DNA of 64,000 bases from Apodemus sylvaticus (Eukaryota; Chordata; Mammalia; Rodentia; Muridae). How positions within the stretch are numbered: position 1 is the stretch's first letter; each line of letters starts with the position of its first letter. This document shows, piece by piece, positions 36,000 through 47,429 of this stretch. Under the pieces are notes generated by a model. That model made no database searches. It was not told where the DNA came from and worked only from the letters and a program-made list of their open reading frames with translations. Both the position numbers and the translations under genes were made by a program. The DNA lies in contig NC_067477.1 in NCBI RefSeq assembly GCF_947179515.1, positions 120,880,062 through 120,944,061 on the forward strand. Reading direction: 5' to 3'.

Positions 36000-37695
36000 G
36001 CTGGGTTGTTAATCATTATGTAACATAGTTACTCTCTAAAGTCTTTACATAGCTACAGTATCAATCCACTTTTTGACCAAAACAGAGGAAAAATCAGGTA
36101 TTAAAACTTTTGCTTTCTAAAAATATTGCTGCCTTTGGGGTATCAAGAGAGGATATGGAGAAACAAGCAGAGGTCCTCTAGAAGAATGTTATTCTAATCA
36201 GAGATAAGTGGCAAAGCTGAAGTAGTTGAAGTAGCCATTTCCCAATGCCATGCATGTGCACGTTCTGTGCTCGGTAGGCATAGGCCTTCCTCAGATGGAG
36301 GGTTTTCTTTGTCCCACCTTTGGCACCATAAGAAACAGTCTATCTGCTGTCTCAGAAAGTCCTGGTTTTCAGAACTGGCTGCAGGATGGCTCAGAACACT
36401 GAGAGCACCTTTTAGGAATGAGCTGCTGGAGCATTTTTATAGTCAACTGGGATAACTGGAAAGAAAGAGAAAGCCTATTATTATGGCCCAGAGTTTTAGA
36501 ACATGCCTCCTTCATATTTGAACCAAAACCCTTAGTGTTTGTTATTTAAATCAGGTTCCAATTTGCAATGTAGAATGTGAAAATTCTGTCCTCCCAAGTT
36601 TCTGAGTACCAGGACTTCTTATTTTCCAGAGCACAGTGACTGATGGAATGCATCTGAAACACTTGATATGTTTAAAACCTCTGACTTGTTCTTCCAAGCA
36701 GGATTGTTTGGCTCCTTTTGGCCTTTTATAGTAGCATCATTAGATGCTTCGAGACCGTTGTCATGAAATTACACTTTCTGGAATAACAGGATGATGGTCC
36801 ACATGCCTCCTGTTAGTGCAACAGTTCTCTGGTTATTATGTGATGCAATACAGTGAATTATGGTAGGGACCAGCAAAATATCACTCCAACAAGGTTATGG
36901 CACGTCTCAAGGCTGTATTCTATGTTATACCTCCTAGTTAAAATTTCCAAAATGTATGGGCTGTAACCAGAGTTACAACCTGCATACCAGCACACCACAG
37001 GTTTCTCAAGCCAACCTACAGGATAACTCATTCCTGTTCTTCTTCTTCCTGTCCTGAGGAGGCTTTGTAGAACACTGGTGGCATAGATAACAGATCTCCC
37101 CGTGCTGCTCAGAGAATGGTGTGAACATTTGAAACAGAAAGAAACTATTCATTGCTAAATCCTTCAGTCTGTTCCTTGGTTCTAGGTTTTGTTTTTGTTT
37201 TTAATAGATAAAAGACAGTGTCAGCGTAACAGGATTGCCTCTTGCAAACAGCTCAATCTGAAGTTACTGAGATGAGACCAGGGGCTTTCCATGTTGTCAT
37301 TGAGACTTTAGAAAGCACGGAGCCAGAGAATAGATATCTTGTTTCTCATTTGTGAGTGGTTATAAATAGTGGCTTTTTAGTGATTAAAACAAGCCAGGCA
37401 GAAGCCGGTTCCCTGACAATGGGGACATAAGGTCACTGGGGTTCATGCATGGCTGTTTTTGTATTCTCTCAGACCAGCACAGCCCATAGGACAGTTGTGG
37501 GGAAGTCACCTCTGGAGTAAGAGGACTTGGAGGAACTGAGCCCACATCAGGTTCCAGAGTCTATTAGTGTTACTAGAAATATCTAATAAAAGTCAAATGG
37601 CTAATTTTTCTTTAAAAGATGATTATTTCTATGATTGTATGAAAGTATAGATTATTGGTAATTATCATTTTACATCTTTTAACAATATTATTTGT
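36000..37695. other. Unannotated intronic sequence
   Basis: No exon or clear mobile element recognised. Confidence 0.45.
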
Positions 37696-37704
37696 TTACT
37701 TACT

Positions 37705-37842
37705 TACATACTAGGAAGGATCTCACTATGTAGCCTTTAGATAGGCTGGAACTTGTTAGGTAGACCAGGCTGGTGTTGAACTCACCTGCCTCTGCCCACT
37801 AAGTTCTGGGATTAAAGGCGTGCACCACCACTGCCTGCCTTT
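37705..37842 (-). repeat. B1 SINE, antisense
   Basis: Landmarks are aggatctcactatgtagcct, gtagaccaggctggtgttga, cctgcctctgcccactaagt and ctgggattaaaggcgtgcac. Both halves of the internal B1 duplication are visible. Confidence 0.9.
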
Positions 37843-37897
37843 ACTTTGCAGCTAAATAGACATCAAGCTGCACAGCTTTGAAATGTTGTTTTTGTGT

Positions 37898-37900
<3 letters not shown>

Positions 37901-37929
<29 letters not shown>
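37901..37929. repeat. (GT)n microsatellite
   Basis: About 14 GT units. Confidence 0.96.
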
Positions 37930-37932
<3 letters not shown>

Positions 37933-38153
37933 ATGTCAAAGGGAAGGCTGTAAGTAAGGAAAGCACTAAGGCTAATGTCTGTTTGCTTTTTCTTTTCCTT
38001 TTTTACTAGCCTCTAATTCAAAATGTTGGAAGCATGGATAATTTAAATGTTTTATTTCTCTGATTGAAAACTAGTCAAGACCAGTGAGAGCATGTTTTAT
38101 TTTTCTCTCACTGAATAACTTATGACATAGAATCTCTTTTCTGTCCCCTGAGC

Positions 38154-38342
38154 CACTGGTTCTCAATCTGTGGGATGTGACCCCTTTGGGAGATCAACCA
38201 ACTCTCTCACAGGGGCAACTAAGGGCACCCTTCATATCAAATATTTACACTGAAATTCATACACAGTACCAAAAATCATAGTTTGGAAATAGCAGTGAAA
38301 ATAATTTTATGGTTGGAGATCACCACACCATGAGGAACTGCA
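38154..38342 (+). mobile_element. URR1-like hAT (Charlie) DNA transposon, 3' truncated
   Basis: It starts cactggttctcaatctgtgg and has gtgacccctttgggagatca, ataattttatggttggagat and caccacaccatgaggaactg. The right terminal inverted repeat is absent. Confidence 0.87.
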
Positions 38343-38344
38343 TA

Positions 38345-39320
38345 TTTGGAAGCAAATTCAAAGTAGTACTGCATTTGACTATGCACTGGGCAGTTCTTCT
38401 CAGAGTGCCACAGTTGCTTCCTTGCTGTCTGCCATCTTTTGATTATATACTTTGGTTAAACATTCCGTCATTTTATTGCTTTGGGATTAGGAGACAGCGA
38501 GACTACTGCCTTGAGGTCTGTTCTCCAACTAAGAGATGTGTAGGACCCCACTCATCAGCAGGATTTGAAAGGAGTAATGGGATTAGCCACTGGTTGTGAT
38601 ACCTACCTGCCATTATTGAGGTGATTGGCCGATGGAGATAGTGTCAGAGTGGACATCTGAGGTAGTTGTCGAAGGCACTAGGGTCAATACAATTCCTGCA
38701 ACTTACAAGGAAAGGGTGCCTGTTTTCCAGTGATGAATTATTCATAGGACATTTGCATAACATAATAGTATATTTAAATATGGGATCGACTGACTCTCTT
38801 TACGGTTACCCAGTGTACATTGAGCTCATCAGCCCAGCCAAATCATGGCTTTGAAACTAAAGGTAGAATTGGACTGGGATTTACAAGGTTACTGCCTTTG
38901 CTGGAGTAATTACATCTTTTTTTACCTGAGATTTCTTAGAGTAGATGGGATGCCAGTGGAAGCTCAGGGGTTCTTCAGACAGACCTCAGTTGTTTGACTT
39001 GATCTGAAACACAGGGCTAGAACACAGTTTCTGGGCTGTGGTCTAGTGGTGTTTCCCACTTCCTCCACCTCCTGTTCCTGATCCTCCGCCCCCCACAGCA
39101 TTACGTTACCTCATACTCCTCTTGATGCTTGCTGCCCTCACCCTGAGCCCCGTGTTCAACCTGCTCCTCAGTTACTCTGACAGTTTCCACCCTCTGCCTC
39201 CCGGCCATTGTCAATTCTTGGCTCAGCTAATCCTGAACTCACTGGCAAAGCAACCTTCCTGGAACATGCTAGCAATGCTGCTAATCCTCTGCTTCAAGCC
39301 TCGGGATAACTTGTCCATTA
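38345..39320. other. Unannotated intronic sequence
   Basis: No exon or clear mobile element recognised. The 96-codon frame at 38309-38599 starts inside the URR1 relic and has no known domain. Confidence 0.45.
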
Positions 39321-39324
39321 CTGA

Positions 39325-39440
39325 GTAAAACTCAAACCCCATACCATGTCCTTTAATAACTCCTTGGTCTGATGTAAGCCTTCACATTCCAACTTATTGC
39401 CTGATCCCTTTCGTTCCTTTAACAGCCTGGGTTTTAACAA
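39325..39440 (+). repeat. Possible L2-type LINE fragment
   Basis: The stretch ctcaaaccccataccatgtc, followed by ccttggtctgatgtaagcc and a C/T-rich run, resembles the 3' part of ancient L2 elements. It is weak. Confidence 0.3.
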
Positions 39441-39900
39441 GATACGTTGACTCACTCTCTCACAGACCAGCTACTTCTTCCTTTACACAGATGGTCTCTT
39501 TAGAGTGTACTGTCTGTATTCTCAGTTTTGCCCAGTCCTAAGGTTTTCACCCAGTTCTGTATATTGAGAAGTGATTTTCAGTTATTTCTGAAGTTCCGAA
39601 GGATTGTATTCATTTTGACAGTCATCACTTCTCTGTGGCTTTAGTTATGCTACATTATTTAATGTCACTGACTAGCTGTAAAAATCTTGAAGGTTAAAGC
39701 CTAACTAATCCTTCTTTACAACCTAAGAAAAGTATTTAACAAAACAGCAGGCACAGAATTTTATCTACTATGTTTTCTTTGTGTTTATGTTTGTCTTTTT
39801 CTTCATGTTTTCAGACCTGAAACATTTCTGCTAGATTCAGAGCTATGTGAGAGGGGTAAAATTAAACAGGATTGATTCTCTGACCTCACAGAATGTTAGG

Positions 39901-39914
39901 GGTGTGTGGTGTGT

Positions 39915-39945
<31 letters not shown>
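39901..39945. repeat. (GT)n microsatellite
   Basis: GT units with GG interruptions in the first 20 bases, then about 13 perfect units. Confidence 0.96.
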
Positions 39946-39947
<2 letters not shown>

Positions 39948-40361
39948 TCAGATGACTGTCATCATGTCATCAGGGACTGAGGGGTAGTGACTGTGCTTCT
40001 GAGGAAGTAGAGGCAGCTCAGAGAGGCATGTGGGACGGAGTCTAAAAGGCAAATAGAAAGTCTGTCTGCTGAAGGGAGCTGAGCAGGAGGTATTCCAGGC
40101 AGAGGACTCCATAGCAAGTTTGTCTGTTCTGAATAAAGTTCGGTGGGCTGCATTGTAAGAGACGGGGCTGGCTCACACATGATGAGGTTGCAGAGGGAAC
40201 AGGGCTCTGAATGATTGAGAGGGGGGAATTCTGGAATGGATATTGAATTAGTGAAGTGAGGGAGACACCACCACATTTTGCTAAAGACCATGGGCCTAGG
40301 GCAGTTAGAAGGGAGATGATCAGAAGTGTAGATGGTTTTAGTTTGGGGGATGGACAGGTGT

Positions 40362-40676
40362 GTATGGGATGTGTACATGGAGATACACAGTTATAGACAG
40401 TATGGGATGTGTACATAGAGATAGATACACAGTTGTAGACAGTATGGGATGTGTGCATGGAGATACACAGTTATGACAGTATGGGATGTGTACATAGAGA
40501 TAGATACACAGTTGTAGACAGTATGGGATGTGTGCATGGAGATACACAGTTATAGACAGTATGGGATGTGTGCATGGAGATACACAGTTATAGACAGTAT
40601 GGGATGTGTACATAGAGATAGATACACAGTTGTAGACAGTATGGGATGTGTGCATGGAGATACACAGTTATAGACA
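40362..40676. repeat. Eight-unit minisatellite of two unit types (38 and 42 bp)
   Basis: There are eight tandem units. The short type is 38 bp and the long type 42 bp; the long type has an extra 'gata' and reads acatagagatagatacacag. The order is short-long-short-long-short-short-long-short. Unit starts are 40362, 40400, 40442, 40479, 40521, 40559, 40597 and 40639. One short unit (40442) has lost a base. Antisense open frames here are produced by the repeat. Confidence 0.97.
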
Positions 40677-41230
40677 ATTTGAACTTCAGCAAAAAAGCTT
40701 TAACAGGAACCCCATGCTTGAAGACACACAAAATCATAGCATAGTGTGTGGAGCTGGCCAAAAAGATTTTAGAACCACAGAGTGCAGTATTGTTTGAAGG
40801 ACAATCAAAGAAAAGCTTCTGTAAAGGATATGCAGAAGGTGAAGAAAATAGGGAAGGAAAAGGGAGCTGGTTAGGTGAGTAAGAAGGCACAGTAACGGAG
40901 GGGGCTGGAATCTCTGCCCGTCAGCCTCAGTGACAGAGAACGTCCCTGGCCTTAGGAAGATGGGGTTCTGTCGACGAAAAGGAACGTATGTGCTGTCCCA
41001 AAGTATCCCATAGTTATATTGGTAAGTGAAGAAAACATTCTGGCAAATGTAGTCATGGAGGACACCATTTAAAGAACATAAAAGCTAGAAAGAAATGGAG
41101 CTGAGGGCCTTTTCTTGCTCATGCAAGAAGAAACAGAATGTCTGTGGTAGGACATGTGTTTGGGTATGCTGGGAGGGGGCCCGACCGATTGTTACTTAAC
41201 CGTTGGGAAACTAATGAGCTCTCCACATTG

Positions 41231-41248
41231 TCTTTTTCTCCTTTTCAG
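41231..41248 (+). other. Ltbp1: Splice acceptor of the EGF exon
   Basis: An almost pure pyrimidine stretch (tctttttctccttttcag) ends in AG directly before the coding sequence. It is a strong canonical U2-type 3' splice site and fixes the exon start. Confidence 0.93.
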
Positions 41249-41476
41249 TAATTTGCCATCTTCCATGTATGAATGGTGGCCAGTGCAGTTCAAGGGACAA
41301 ATGCCAGTGCCCTCCAAATTTCACAGGAAAGCTTTGCCAGATCCCTGTCCTTGGTGCCAGTGTGCCTAAACTCTACCAGCAGCACGCCCAGCAGCCAGGC
41401 AAGGCATTGGGGAGTCACGTCATCCATTCCACACACACGTTGCCTCTAACCATGACCAGCCAGCAAGGGGTCAAAG
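41249..41476 (+). CDS. Ltbp1: Ltbp1 internal coding exon encoding an EGF-like module
   Basis: This exon of latent TGF-beta binding protein 1 encodes an extracellular matrix module. LTBP1 binds the latency peptide of TGF-beta and anchors the latent complex to fibrillin and fibronectin. The exon enters in phase 1 (two bases complete a split codon) and leaves in phase 1, so its 228 bases add 76 residues. The translation opens with ICHLPCMNGGQC and has six cysteines in EGF spacing (C-H-L-P-C, then C, C-Q-C, then C at KLCQIP). It lacks the acidic N-terminal consensus of calcium-binding EGF modules. An N-glycosylation sequon (NFT) lies before the last cysteine. A linker follows, ending SQQGVK. A pyrimidine-rich acceptor ends in cag, and the donor reads aaag|gtaagc. 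From family knowledge this is the second EGF-like module of the long isoform and the first of the short one. The preceding exon is not in the window. Confidence 0.96.
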
Positions 41477-41482
41477 GTAAGC
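41477..41482 (+). other. Ltbp1: Splice donor of the EGF exon
   Basis: The junction aaag|gtaagc is a good 5' splice site. It leaves phase 1, which the next exon requires. Confidence 0.93.
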
Positions 41483-42429
41483 TTCTCATCCTCATCTTGC
41501 TCATTACCCAGTCTTCTGTCACCAGGGCAGAGCCACAGAGAAGTCTCGGCAGGCAGTGAGGACTGGGTTTGAAACAGAGGGGAGCGTGTGGATGGGTGAT
41601 CTGAAAAATGGCAGTAGAGATTGGATGTGGGCCCACCTATGTGGCTGCAGGACTGTCTTGGCTATAGTGATCCGGCCTCTGGAAAATAAGATAGCCACAA
41701 GAAGTGCCTGCTTCTGCCAGGTCAGAAACAGAAACAAGGTCAGGCTCCGACAGCAGCAATAAACCATGGGCCACACCATACCTGATAATGAATTCTGTAG
41801 CTGACAGATACTTGGTTTGAGTCCTCTACAATCACTTAACTTCACTGGGCTTCAGTTTGTCCATCTGTAGGGGAAGGAAAGTAGGTCATTTGGAGCTCAA
41901 ACGTACTGTGACTAATTCATTCTTTCAAAGCTGGCATACTTAGAAATATACGACTTTAAAAGGGGGTCAGTCAAGTGCTACTGGATCTTACTCTTTAAAC
42001 CCTGAATGTTTGTGTCAAAAGATGAACTTTTTGAAATTTTCTTTGAAAGGGTAGAAAGGCATTCTTGTTACACATATAAGAAACACACATTAATATGTCT
42101 CCAGAGAGTGTTCATATGTGTTATCTATATGAGATATGTAAAACAGATAAAAGAAGCATGCTTTGTGAAACTGGATCTCTACTTTTAATGGGAAAAACTT
42201 CTGCAGCAGTCCTAAAATTATGCAAAAGAAGTTTCTATAGAAGAAATGTTATGAAATATACAAAATAACTAATTTCTAAGAATCATTTATCATGTGGTAA
42301 GGTGAGCTCACCTATGGTAAGAGCAACATAAAGTCACAATTGTGTGATCCTAGTCAAAATAATATTCTTGTGTTTGGATACATCACTTTGAGATACTTTA
42401 AAGTTTTTATATTTAAAACTTACTTAAAA

Positions 42430-42652
42430 ATTTTTATTATATAATTATTTGAGTCATTCCGTGTGAGTGTGTGTGTGTGTGTGTGTTTGTGTGTGTGGTT
42501 GCACTTGTGTGTGTACCACAGCGTGTGTATGGAAGTTAGAGGTCAGTTATGAAGTCCGTTCTCTCCTTCCACCATGTGTGTTCTGGGGATCAAATTCAGG
42601 TCATCAGGCTTTGACAGCAGACCTTTACCAGATAAACCACCTTACCTGGCTA
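42430..42652 (-). repeat. B3-type SINE, antisense, with GT tract
   Basis: Landmarks are tatggaagttagaggtcagt, tctctccttccaccatgtgt, gttctggggatcaaattcag, gtcatcaggctttgacagca and cctttaccagataaaccacc. The GT-rich left end (42461-42514) lies at the SINE 3' end. Confidence 0.88.
42461..42514. repeat. Interrupted (GT)n tract
   Basis: GT units with single interruptions. It ends about 350 bases upstream of the linker-exon acceptor. Confidence 0.93.
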
Positions 42653-42842
42653 CAATTTGATTTTTTTAACTGCATTAATTTGTCATTTTGAGTACAAAAT
42701 TCCCCCAAAAATTGATGTCTATGTCACAAAAAGATACTTTGTATGTGTTATCCCATGTCTATTGGTAGGTGTTTTTGTATAAAATACATTTCATGTTTTA
42801 AAAATCCTGACTTTCCCATTAATTTGTCACAATTAACAAATT

Positions 42843-42861
42843 GTCCTCCTGATCTTTGTAG
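42843..42861 (+). other. Ltbp1: Splice acceptor of the linker exon
   Basis: The sequence gtcctcctgatctttgtag ends in AG before the coding sequence. Its pyrimidine tract is shorter and more interrupted than that of the upstream exon, so it looks like a somewhat weaker 3' splice site. Confidence 0.9.
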
Positions 42862-43136
42862 TGAAATTTCCCCCCAACATAGTCAATATCCATGTGAAAC
42901 ATCCTCCCGAGGCTTCTGTGCAGATACACCAGGTTTCCAGAATCGATGGCCCAGTGGGCCAGAAGGTAAAGGAAGCTCAAGCAGGCCAGTCGCAAGTCCC
43001 TTACCAAGCGCTTCCGGTCCAGAAGACCCAGACAATGCATTCCACGTACTCCCACCAGCAGGTCGTTCCACACGTGTATCCCGTGGCTGCTAAGACACAA
43101 CTTGGCCGATGCTTCCAGGAAACCATTGGGTCACAG
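42862..43136 (+). CDS. Ltbp1: Ltbp1 internal coding exon: linker and start of first TB/hybrid domain
   Basis: This is the next coding exon of Ltbp1. The last base of the upstream exon (g) joins the first two bases here (tg) to make a valine codon, and 91 complete codons follow, so the exon ends in phase 0. The protein begins KFPPNIVNIHVKHPPEASVQ and continues as a Pro/Gln/Ser/Thr-rich linker with several basic residues. It ends TQLGRCFQETIGSQ. Its only cysteine, in GRCFQ, is the first cysteine of the TB/hybrid domain; the remaining cysteines must lie in the next exon, outside the window. The acceptor is ctttgtag and the donor is cacag|gtaagc. A second open frame overlaps the exon in another phase but is a shadow. 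The assignment rests on recognising the LTBP1 protein sequence and on frame continuity with the exon 1.4 kb upstream. Confidence 0.96.
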
Positions 43137-43142
43137 GTAAGC
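43137..43142 (+). other. Ltbp1: Splice donor of the linker exon
   Basis: The junction cacag|gtaagc is close to the 5' splice-site consensus. It closes the exon in phase 0. Confidence 0.92.
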
Positions 43143-43256
43143 AGTGTGGTCCAGACCATCTTGATAATGTTTTATAGATGGAACATTATCTTATCAAGAA
43201 CCCAGACTTGGTACAAATAAATCTCTATAGAAGAGACTGACAAGTTATGGTGAGTT

Positions 43257-43417
43257 TTCAAATAAAGTTTTATTGGAATACAACTTTCCTTATCCATTTG
43301 CTTTCCATATGCTAGTCTTATGCAGGGATGGCAGAACTGAGGAGAGCCAATGAGATCATGTGATCTACAACACCTATTTATTTTGTGGCACTTTACTGAG
43401 GAGAAAAGTCTTGCTGA
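43257..43417 (+). mobile_element. MER1/Charlie-type DNA transposon relic
   Basis: The run caaataaagttttattggaa then tacaac, catttgctttcca, gcagggatggcagaactgag, ggcactttactgaggag and aaaagtcttgctgac follows the order of the conserved terminal part of a mammalian Charlie (hAT) family. It starts 120 bases after the linker exon. Confidence 0.72.
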
Positions 43418-43424
43418 CATGATA

Positions 43425-46400
43425 TATAGAATAATTTTAAGTATTCAACTTTTGGATGTGTTGCTGGATCTCTGTGCTTATTTGTTATATATATGTGTGT
43501 GTGTTGTAATGGTCTGTGTGTAAAACATTCCAAGCATGCGATGTGGTGAAGGAGATACATTATACAAAGATGCTTGAAAATACTTGTATATACTTGTATA
43601 GTGTTTTTGATAATTTAGATGTTGGTAAACGTACTTGATTTTTGAATCTCCTATATAATAATAGTTAACATCAGCTTTCATTTTCTTATAAATTTTAATT
43701 AAGATGGCAATAAAGAAATTATTTAATGTGAATTTTAAATATCATTGGATTTACCATAACTTTAGCTTATATCATAAAGCAAGAGAAAGATCATTTCCTT
43801 TCAAATTCTCCATGCATTTTAATTAAAATATAATTATGTTATTTTTTTATTTCCAGTCCTCTATCCAGTCACTCCTGTGTGCCCACTTGCTCCCTCTGAA
43901 ATCATGGGCCTCTGTTTTCTGTTCCCCAACCACTTGGAACTTCTTCTTCGGGCTATGTGATAATGACGTACTTTGTCCTGTGATCTTGTCTATCTTTTGC
44001 TTATGCTTTAAATACTCTCCAAATACAGTAAGGAAGATGTGTTTTTCATTCCAAAAGTAATGTATAGGAGGTGGGAGTAAGAAGGAAAAGGAGAAAAGCT
44101 ATAGAACTATAGAGCCAGTTGTCCTTATTCAACTAACCCTCAAGCCCTTTTTAGATACTAAGTTATTGTAGGATTATCATCACCCCTCTAGAAGAACTGA
44201 AAGTTAGCTTATGGATCTGAATGGAGATGCAGCTTGCAGAATGGAAAGACAGCATGGGGAATTAACAGAATTGTTTAGAGCCAGGGGTTCAGCATTAGGT
44301 GGCAGTCAACCAACTTCCTTATCTGCAAATTAGAGGCAAGAATATAGTGCTTATGAGTTATGTTAAGATTAAACAGAATAATTAAGTGAACTGCATTTTG
44401 TAAATGTCATAGAACTATGCAAATATTAGCTTAGAGGGAGGGTACTGATAGTCAAACTTTTAAAAGCAGAGAGAGCTGAATAGTCCAGTATAGGCTTAGA
44501 CGTGAGCAACCTAAGAATAGTTGCTTAAGTTTATGTCATGTAGCTTCCCGAAGACAGGGGGAATCCCTCAATCTTCTAAATGGAACATTTATCTGCCCAT
44601 GGATAACTGATTGTCACTACTTTTGGGCTAATCCTGATTGTCCTTCATTCAATTGGATGATGCATAAGGCATTTGTATGGCAGTATTCCTGGTGTGTTTG
44701 AGGGCTCTAGCATAATCATTGGTTTAATCCATGGATAAGTTAAAATCTGACTAGAGATTGGGAATTGGTAGAACTAAGGAAGGTGATGATGCATGGCTGG
44801 AAGAGGTAGGCCACCGGGTTGGTGTGGGAAGAGTGCATTTCCAGCATGAGGTGACAAGGTACATCTTTACCATAGGTCCAGAAGCATGGAACCAGCCTAC
44901 CATTTGCCACGAGCCAATTGCATCTCAGGCACCTTGTTACAGTGAGAACATAGCTGACTGAAACAGGGAACTTGAAATAACTTTTCATTCCTTCAGCGAA
45001 GTCTCGTATTAGTAGTTGGAGTGATGAAACATCATCCACTTAAATTTATCTTTGAAGAAAAGGGATAGATAGGAACAACATAGCTGAAGGTACATTTTAT
45101 ACACGTCATAGTTTTGCCCCAGAAGAGGCTTGGAGACAGAAGGTACATTTGCTGCCTTTTGCATTGTTTAGTCATTCCAGCTTAGGTTGGTCATGGAGAA
45201 AGGAAAAAGCAGATCCTTTTAAAACTGTGTGCCCAGTACCTTTCTCCCCAGTTTCCAAGTTGGAACAGAGATGATAAAAAGGCTTTTAAAACGAAACATA
45301 ACAAACTTGTTATTCTCCCATAATTTCGGACAGATGATGCTAACTAGAAAAGATGAAAACAAATTACTTATAAGCCTAAACTGGACTATTCAATTGAAGT
45401 GAAATAAATGATTGATAGAGTTGCCTAAATAATTCAAGCCCAGTGGAATACTCTTGCCTTATCTGGATCCCATTCTGACTTTCAGCTGCATGGTCCAGAC
45501 AGTGATCTCAATTCTTAATTCATTTTGCATGTGTAGTCACCGACACGTAGCTTCAAAATAAGACCTATTTCATCAGACATTCCTAGCATGTATTTGTCTT
45601 TCTGCTTGTGAGAAATACTGTTGGAAGGTGAAGTTTGCCTAATTATCTAGTGCAGTTCACATGACCCATATAATTATTGGAAAATAATCAATAGTATATA
45701 GATATGTCCTGCCAAGATGTTGGAAAGAAACAGACGCAGACAGGTGTCAGTGGATTTTAGATGAATAGGGTCAGGGAGAAAAACCACCTCTTCATCACTT
45801 TCACCTTGCTTATTGTGAACACTAAGTAGTTGAAGCTATCGAGACGTAGCATGCATGGAGAGAAATAAGCACGTAGGTCTATATTTTGCTATCAGAGTTC
45901 ATATACAAAATGATCTTGACAGAAATAGTCCATATTTCTGTGGCAGCTTCTAATATTTAGGCCATAAACTCATAAAGTGTAATTAAGCCCATGGAAGTTT
46001 TCTAAAGTAAAATTTCAGATCTATCTAACTGGTCAAGAAAAATGAGCAATTGATTACAACGCCAAAGTTACAGAGGAAAGGAGGAGGAGTTTCAACAGAT
46101 GGAAAAGATTTTAAGAGGTAGATGAGAAGAGAGAATCTAAAGAGGTCAGAGAAACAAATGGCTTGGGAATCCTGACAACTTTGGTGTGCATATTTTTAAA
46201 GGTCTTCAAACTGAGGCATAGTGAAATATAAATAACTGATAATAAAGTCAACATATCTTGAAGGCCTATGGTTAACAAGAACCAAGTTCAGCATGGCTGA
46301 GGGTGACACAACCACATGGGATGTTCACGTTCTTCCAAAAATGTCCAACCTGAGCCTAACTGAACCTTCACAGCTAAACTCTAGAGGATAGAGAACACCA

Positions 46401-46690
46401 AGGGTAAAATTATCATATAGTGACAGGAAAAAAAATCCATAATGTAGGGCAATGTTGCCTTTTATAATCATGACATTAAAAACAAAAGTAGGAGGGCTTT
46501 TCTATAAAGAGACATCATGGGAGACTTACAAGAGATGGGGTTAAATTAATTAAATTTAAATGTTTTTTTTAATATCATTACATTTTTAATAAAGAAAAAT
46601 TAAAAAGCATATATAATGGCAAACAACAATGATCTTAGACACTTAGGTCATTTTTTGTTTTTCTTTTTTTCTTTTCTTATTTGTGTATTT
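43425..46690. other. Unannotated intronic sequence, AT-rich
   Basis: No exon or clear mobile element recognised in about 3.3 kb. The missing TB/hybrid exon was looked for here and not found. Confidence 0.5.
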
Positions 46691-46699
46691 AATGTCTAT

Positions 46700-47258
46700 A
46701 ATGGTGGGTTTTTTTATTGGTCATTTTACTTATTTACATTTCAAATGTTTTCCCTCTTCCCAGTTTCCCCTCTGTAAACTGCCTATCCCACCCCTCCTCC
46801 CCCTTGCTTCTATGAGGGTGCTCCCTCAGCTACCCACCCACTCCTCCCTCACTGCCCTAGTATTCCCCTACCCTGGGGCACTGAGCCTACACAGGACCAA
46901 GGGCCTCCCCTCACACTGATGCCATAAGGCAATCCTCTGCTACATATGCGGCTGGAGCCATGGGTCCCTCCATGTGTTCTCTTTAGTTGGTGGTTTAGTC
47001 CCTGGGAGCTCTGGGAGGTCTGGTTGGTTGATATTGTCGTTCTTCCTATGAGGCTGCAAACCCATTTAACTCTTTCAATCCTTCCGCTAACTCCTTCATT
47101 GGGGTTCGTGTGCTCAGTCTGATGGTTGGCTGCAAGAATCCCCATCTATATTGGTCAGGCTCTGGCAGAGCTTCTCAGAAGACAGCTATATTAGGCTCCT
47201 GTCAGCAAGCACTTCTTGGCATCAGCAATAGTGTCTGGGTTTGGTGGGTGCATATGGG
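46700..47258 (-). mobile_element. Rodent L1 3' UTR and downstream ORF2 edge, antisense
   Basis: Landmarks are tttttattggtcattttact, tacatttcaaatgttttccc, agcctacacaggaccaaggg, ggcaatcctctgctacatat, gtttagtccctgggagctct and gtcagcaagcacttcttggc. It is 5'-truncated, with the 3' end on the left. Confidence 0.9.
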
Positions 47259-47370
47259 AGTGTCTGCACATGTGTGGAGATTAGATGTTAACTTGGAGGA
47301 GTTAATTCTCTCTCAGGGGTAGAACCCAGGGTGTTAAGGTTGGTTACAAGTGACTTTATCCACTTGCTGA
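47259..47370 (-). repeat. B3/B4-type SINE fragment, antisense
   Basis: The motifs cacatgtgtggagattagat, aggagttaattctctctcag, ggggtagaacccagggtg and gactttatccacttgctgaa fit the tRNA-derived antisense order. It is diverged. Confidence 0.5.
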
Positions 47371-47388
47371 AGCTAAATCAGATTACCA

Positions 47389-47393
47389 AAAAA

Positions 47394-47424
<31 letters not shown>

Positions 47425-47425
47425 G
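47389..47425. repeat. Poly(A) tract
   Basis: About 36 A residues with one G interruption. Confidence 0.95.
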
Positions 47426-47429
47426 CCAG

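Larger units (their letters stand above)
1..41248 (+). other. Ltbp1: Ltbp1 intron upstream of the EGF exon (5' end outside window)
   Basis: At least 41 kb of non-coding sequence precedes the EGF exon. I searched by eye for the preceding Ltbp1 exon and for the first exon of the short isoform and recognised neither. The content is dispersed repeats, microsatellites and unannotated unique sequence, itemised below. Confidence 0.85.
41477..42861 (+). other. Ltbp1: Ltbp1 intron between the two exons (1385 bp)
   Basis: A complete gt-ag intron lies between the exons. It holds AT-rich unique sequence around 42190-42430 and one B3-type SINE with an embedded GT tract roughly 210 bases upstream of the acceptor. 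No further exon is visible. Confidence 0.93.

Noticed and set aside
40338..40890. Overlapping antisense open frames with a HTSHTVYNCVS-like repeat
   Set aside because: They arise from the minisatellite; nothing suggests transcription or a domain.
1..41248. First exon and promoter of the short Ltbp1 isoform
   Set aside because: No frame resembling its signal peptide or the exon joining into ICHLPC was seen, and no CpG-rich promoter. It may lie upstream of the window.
42743..43093. 116-codon + strand frame overlapping the linker exon
   Set aside because: It is in a different phase from the Ltbp1 reading and starts in the intron. It is a shadow of the coding exon.
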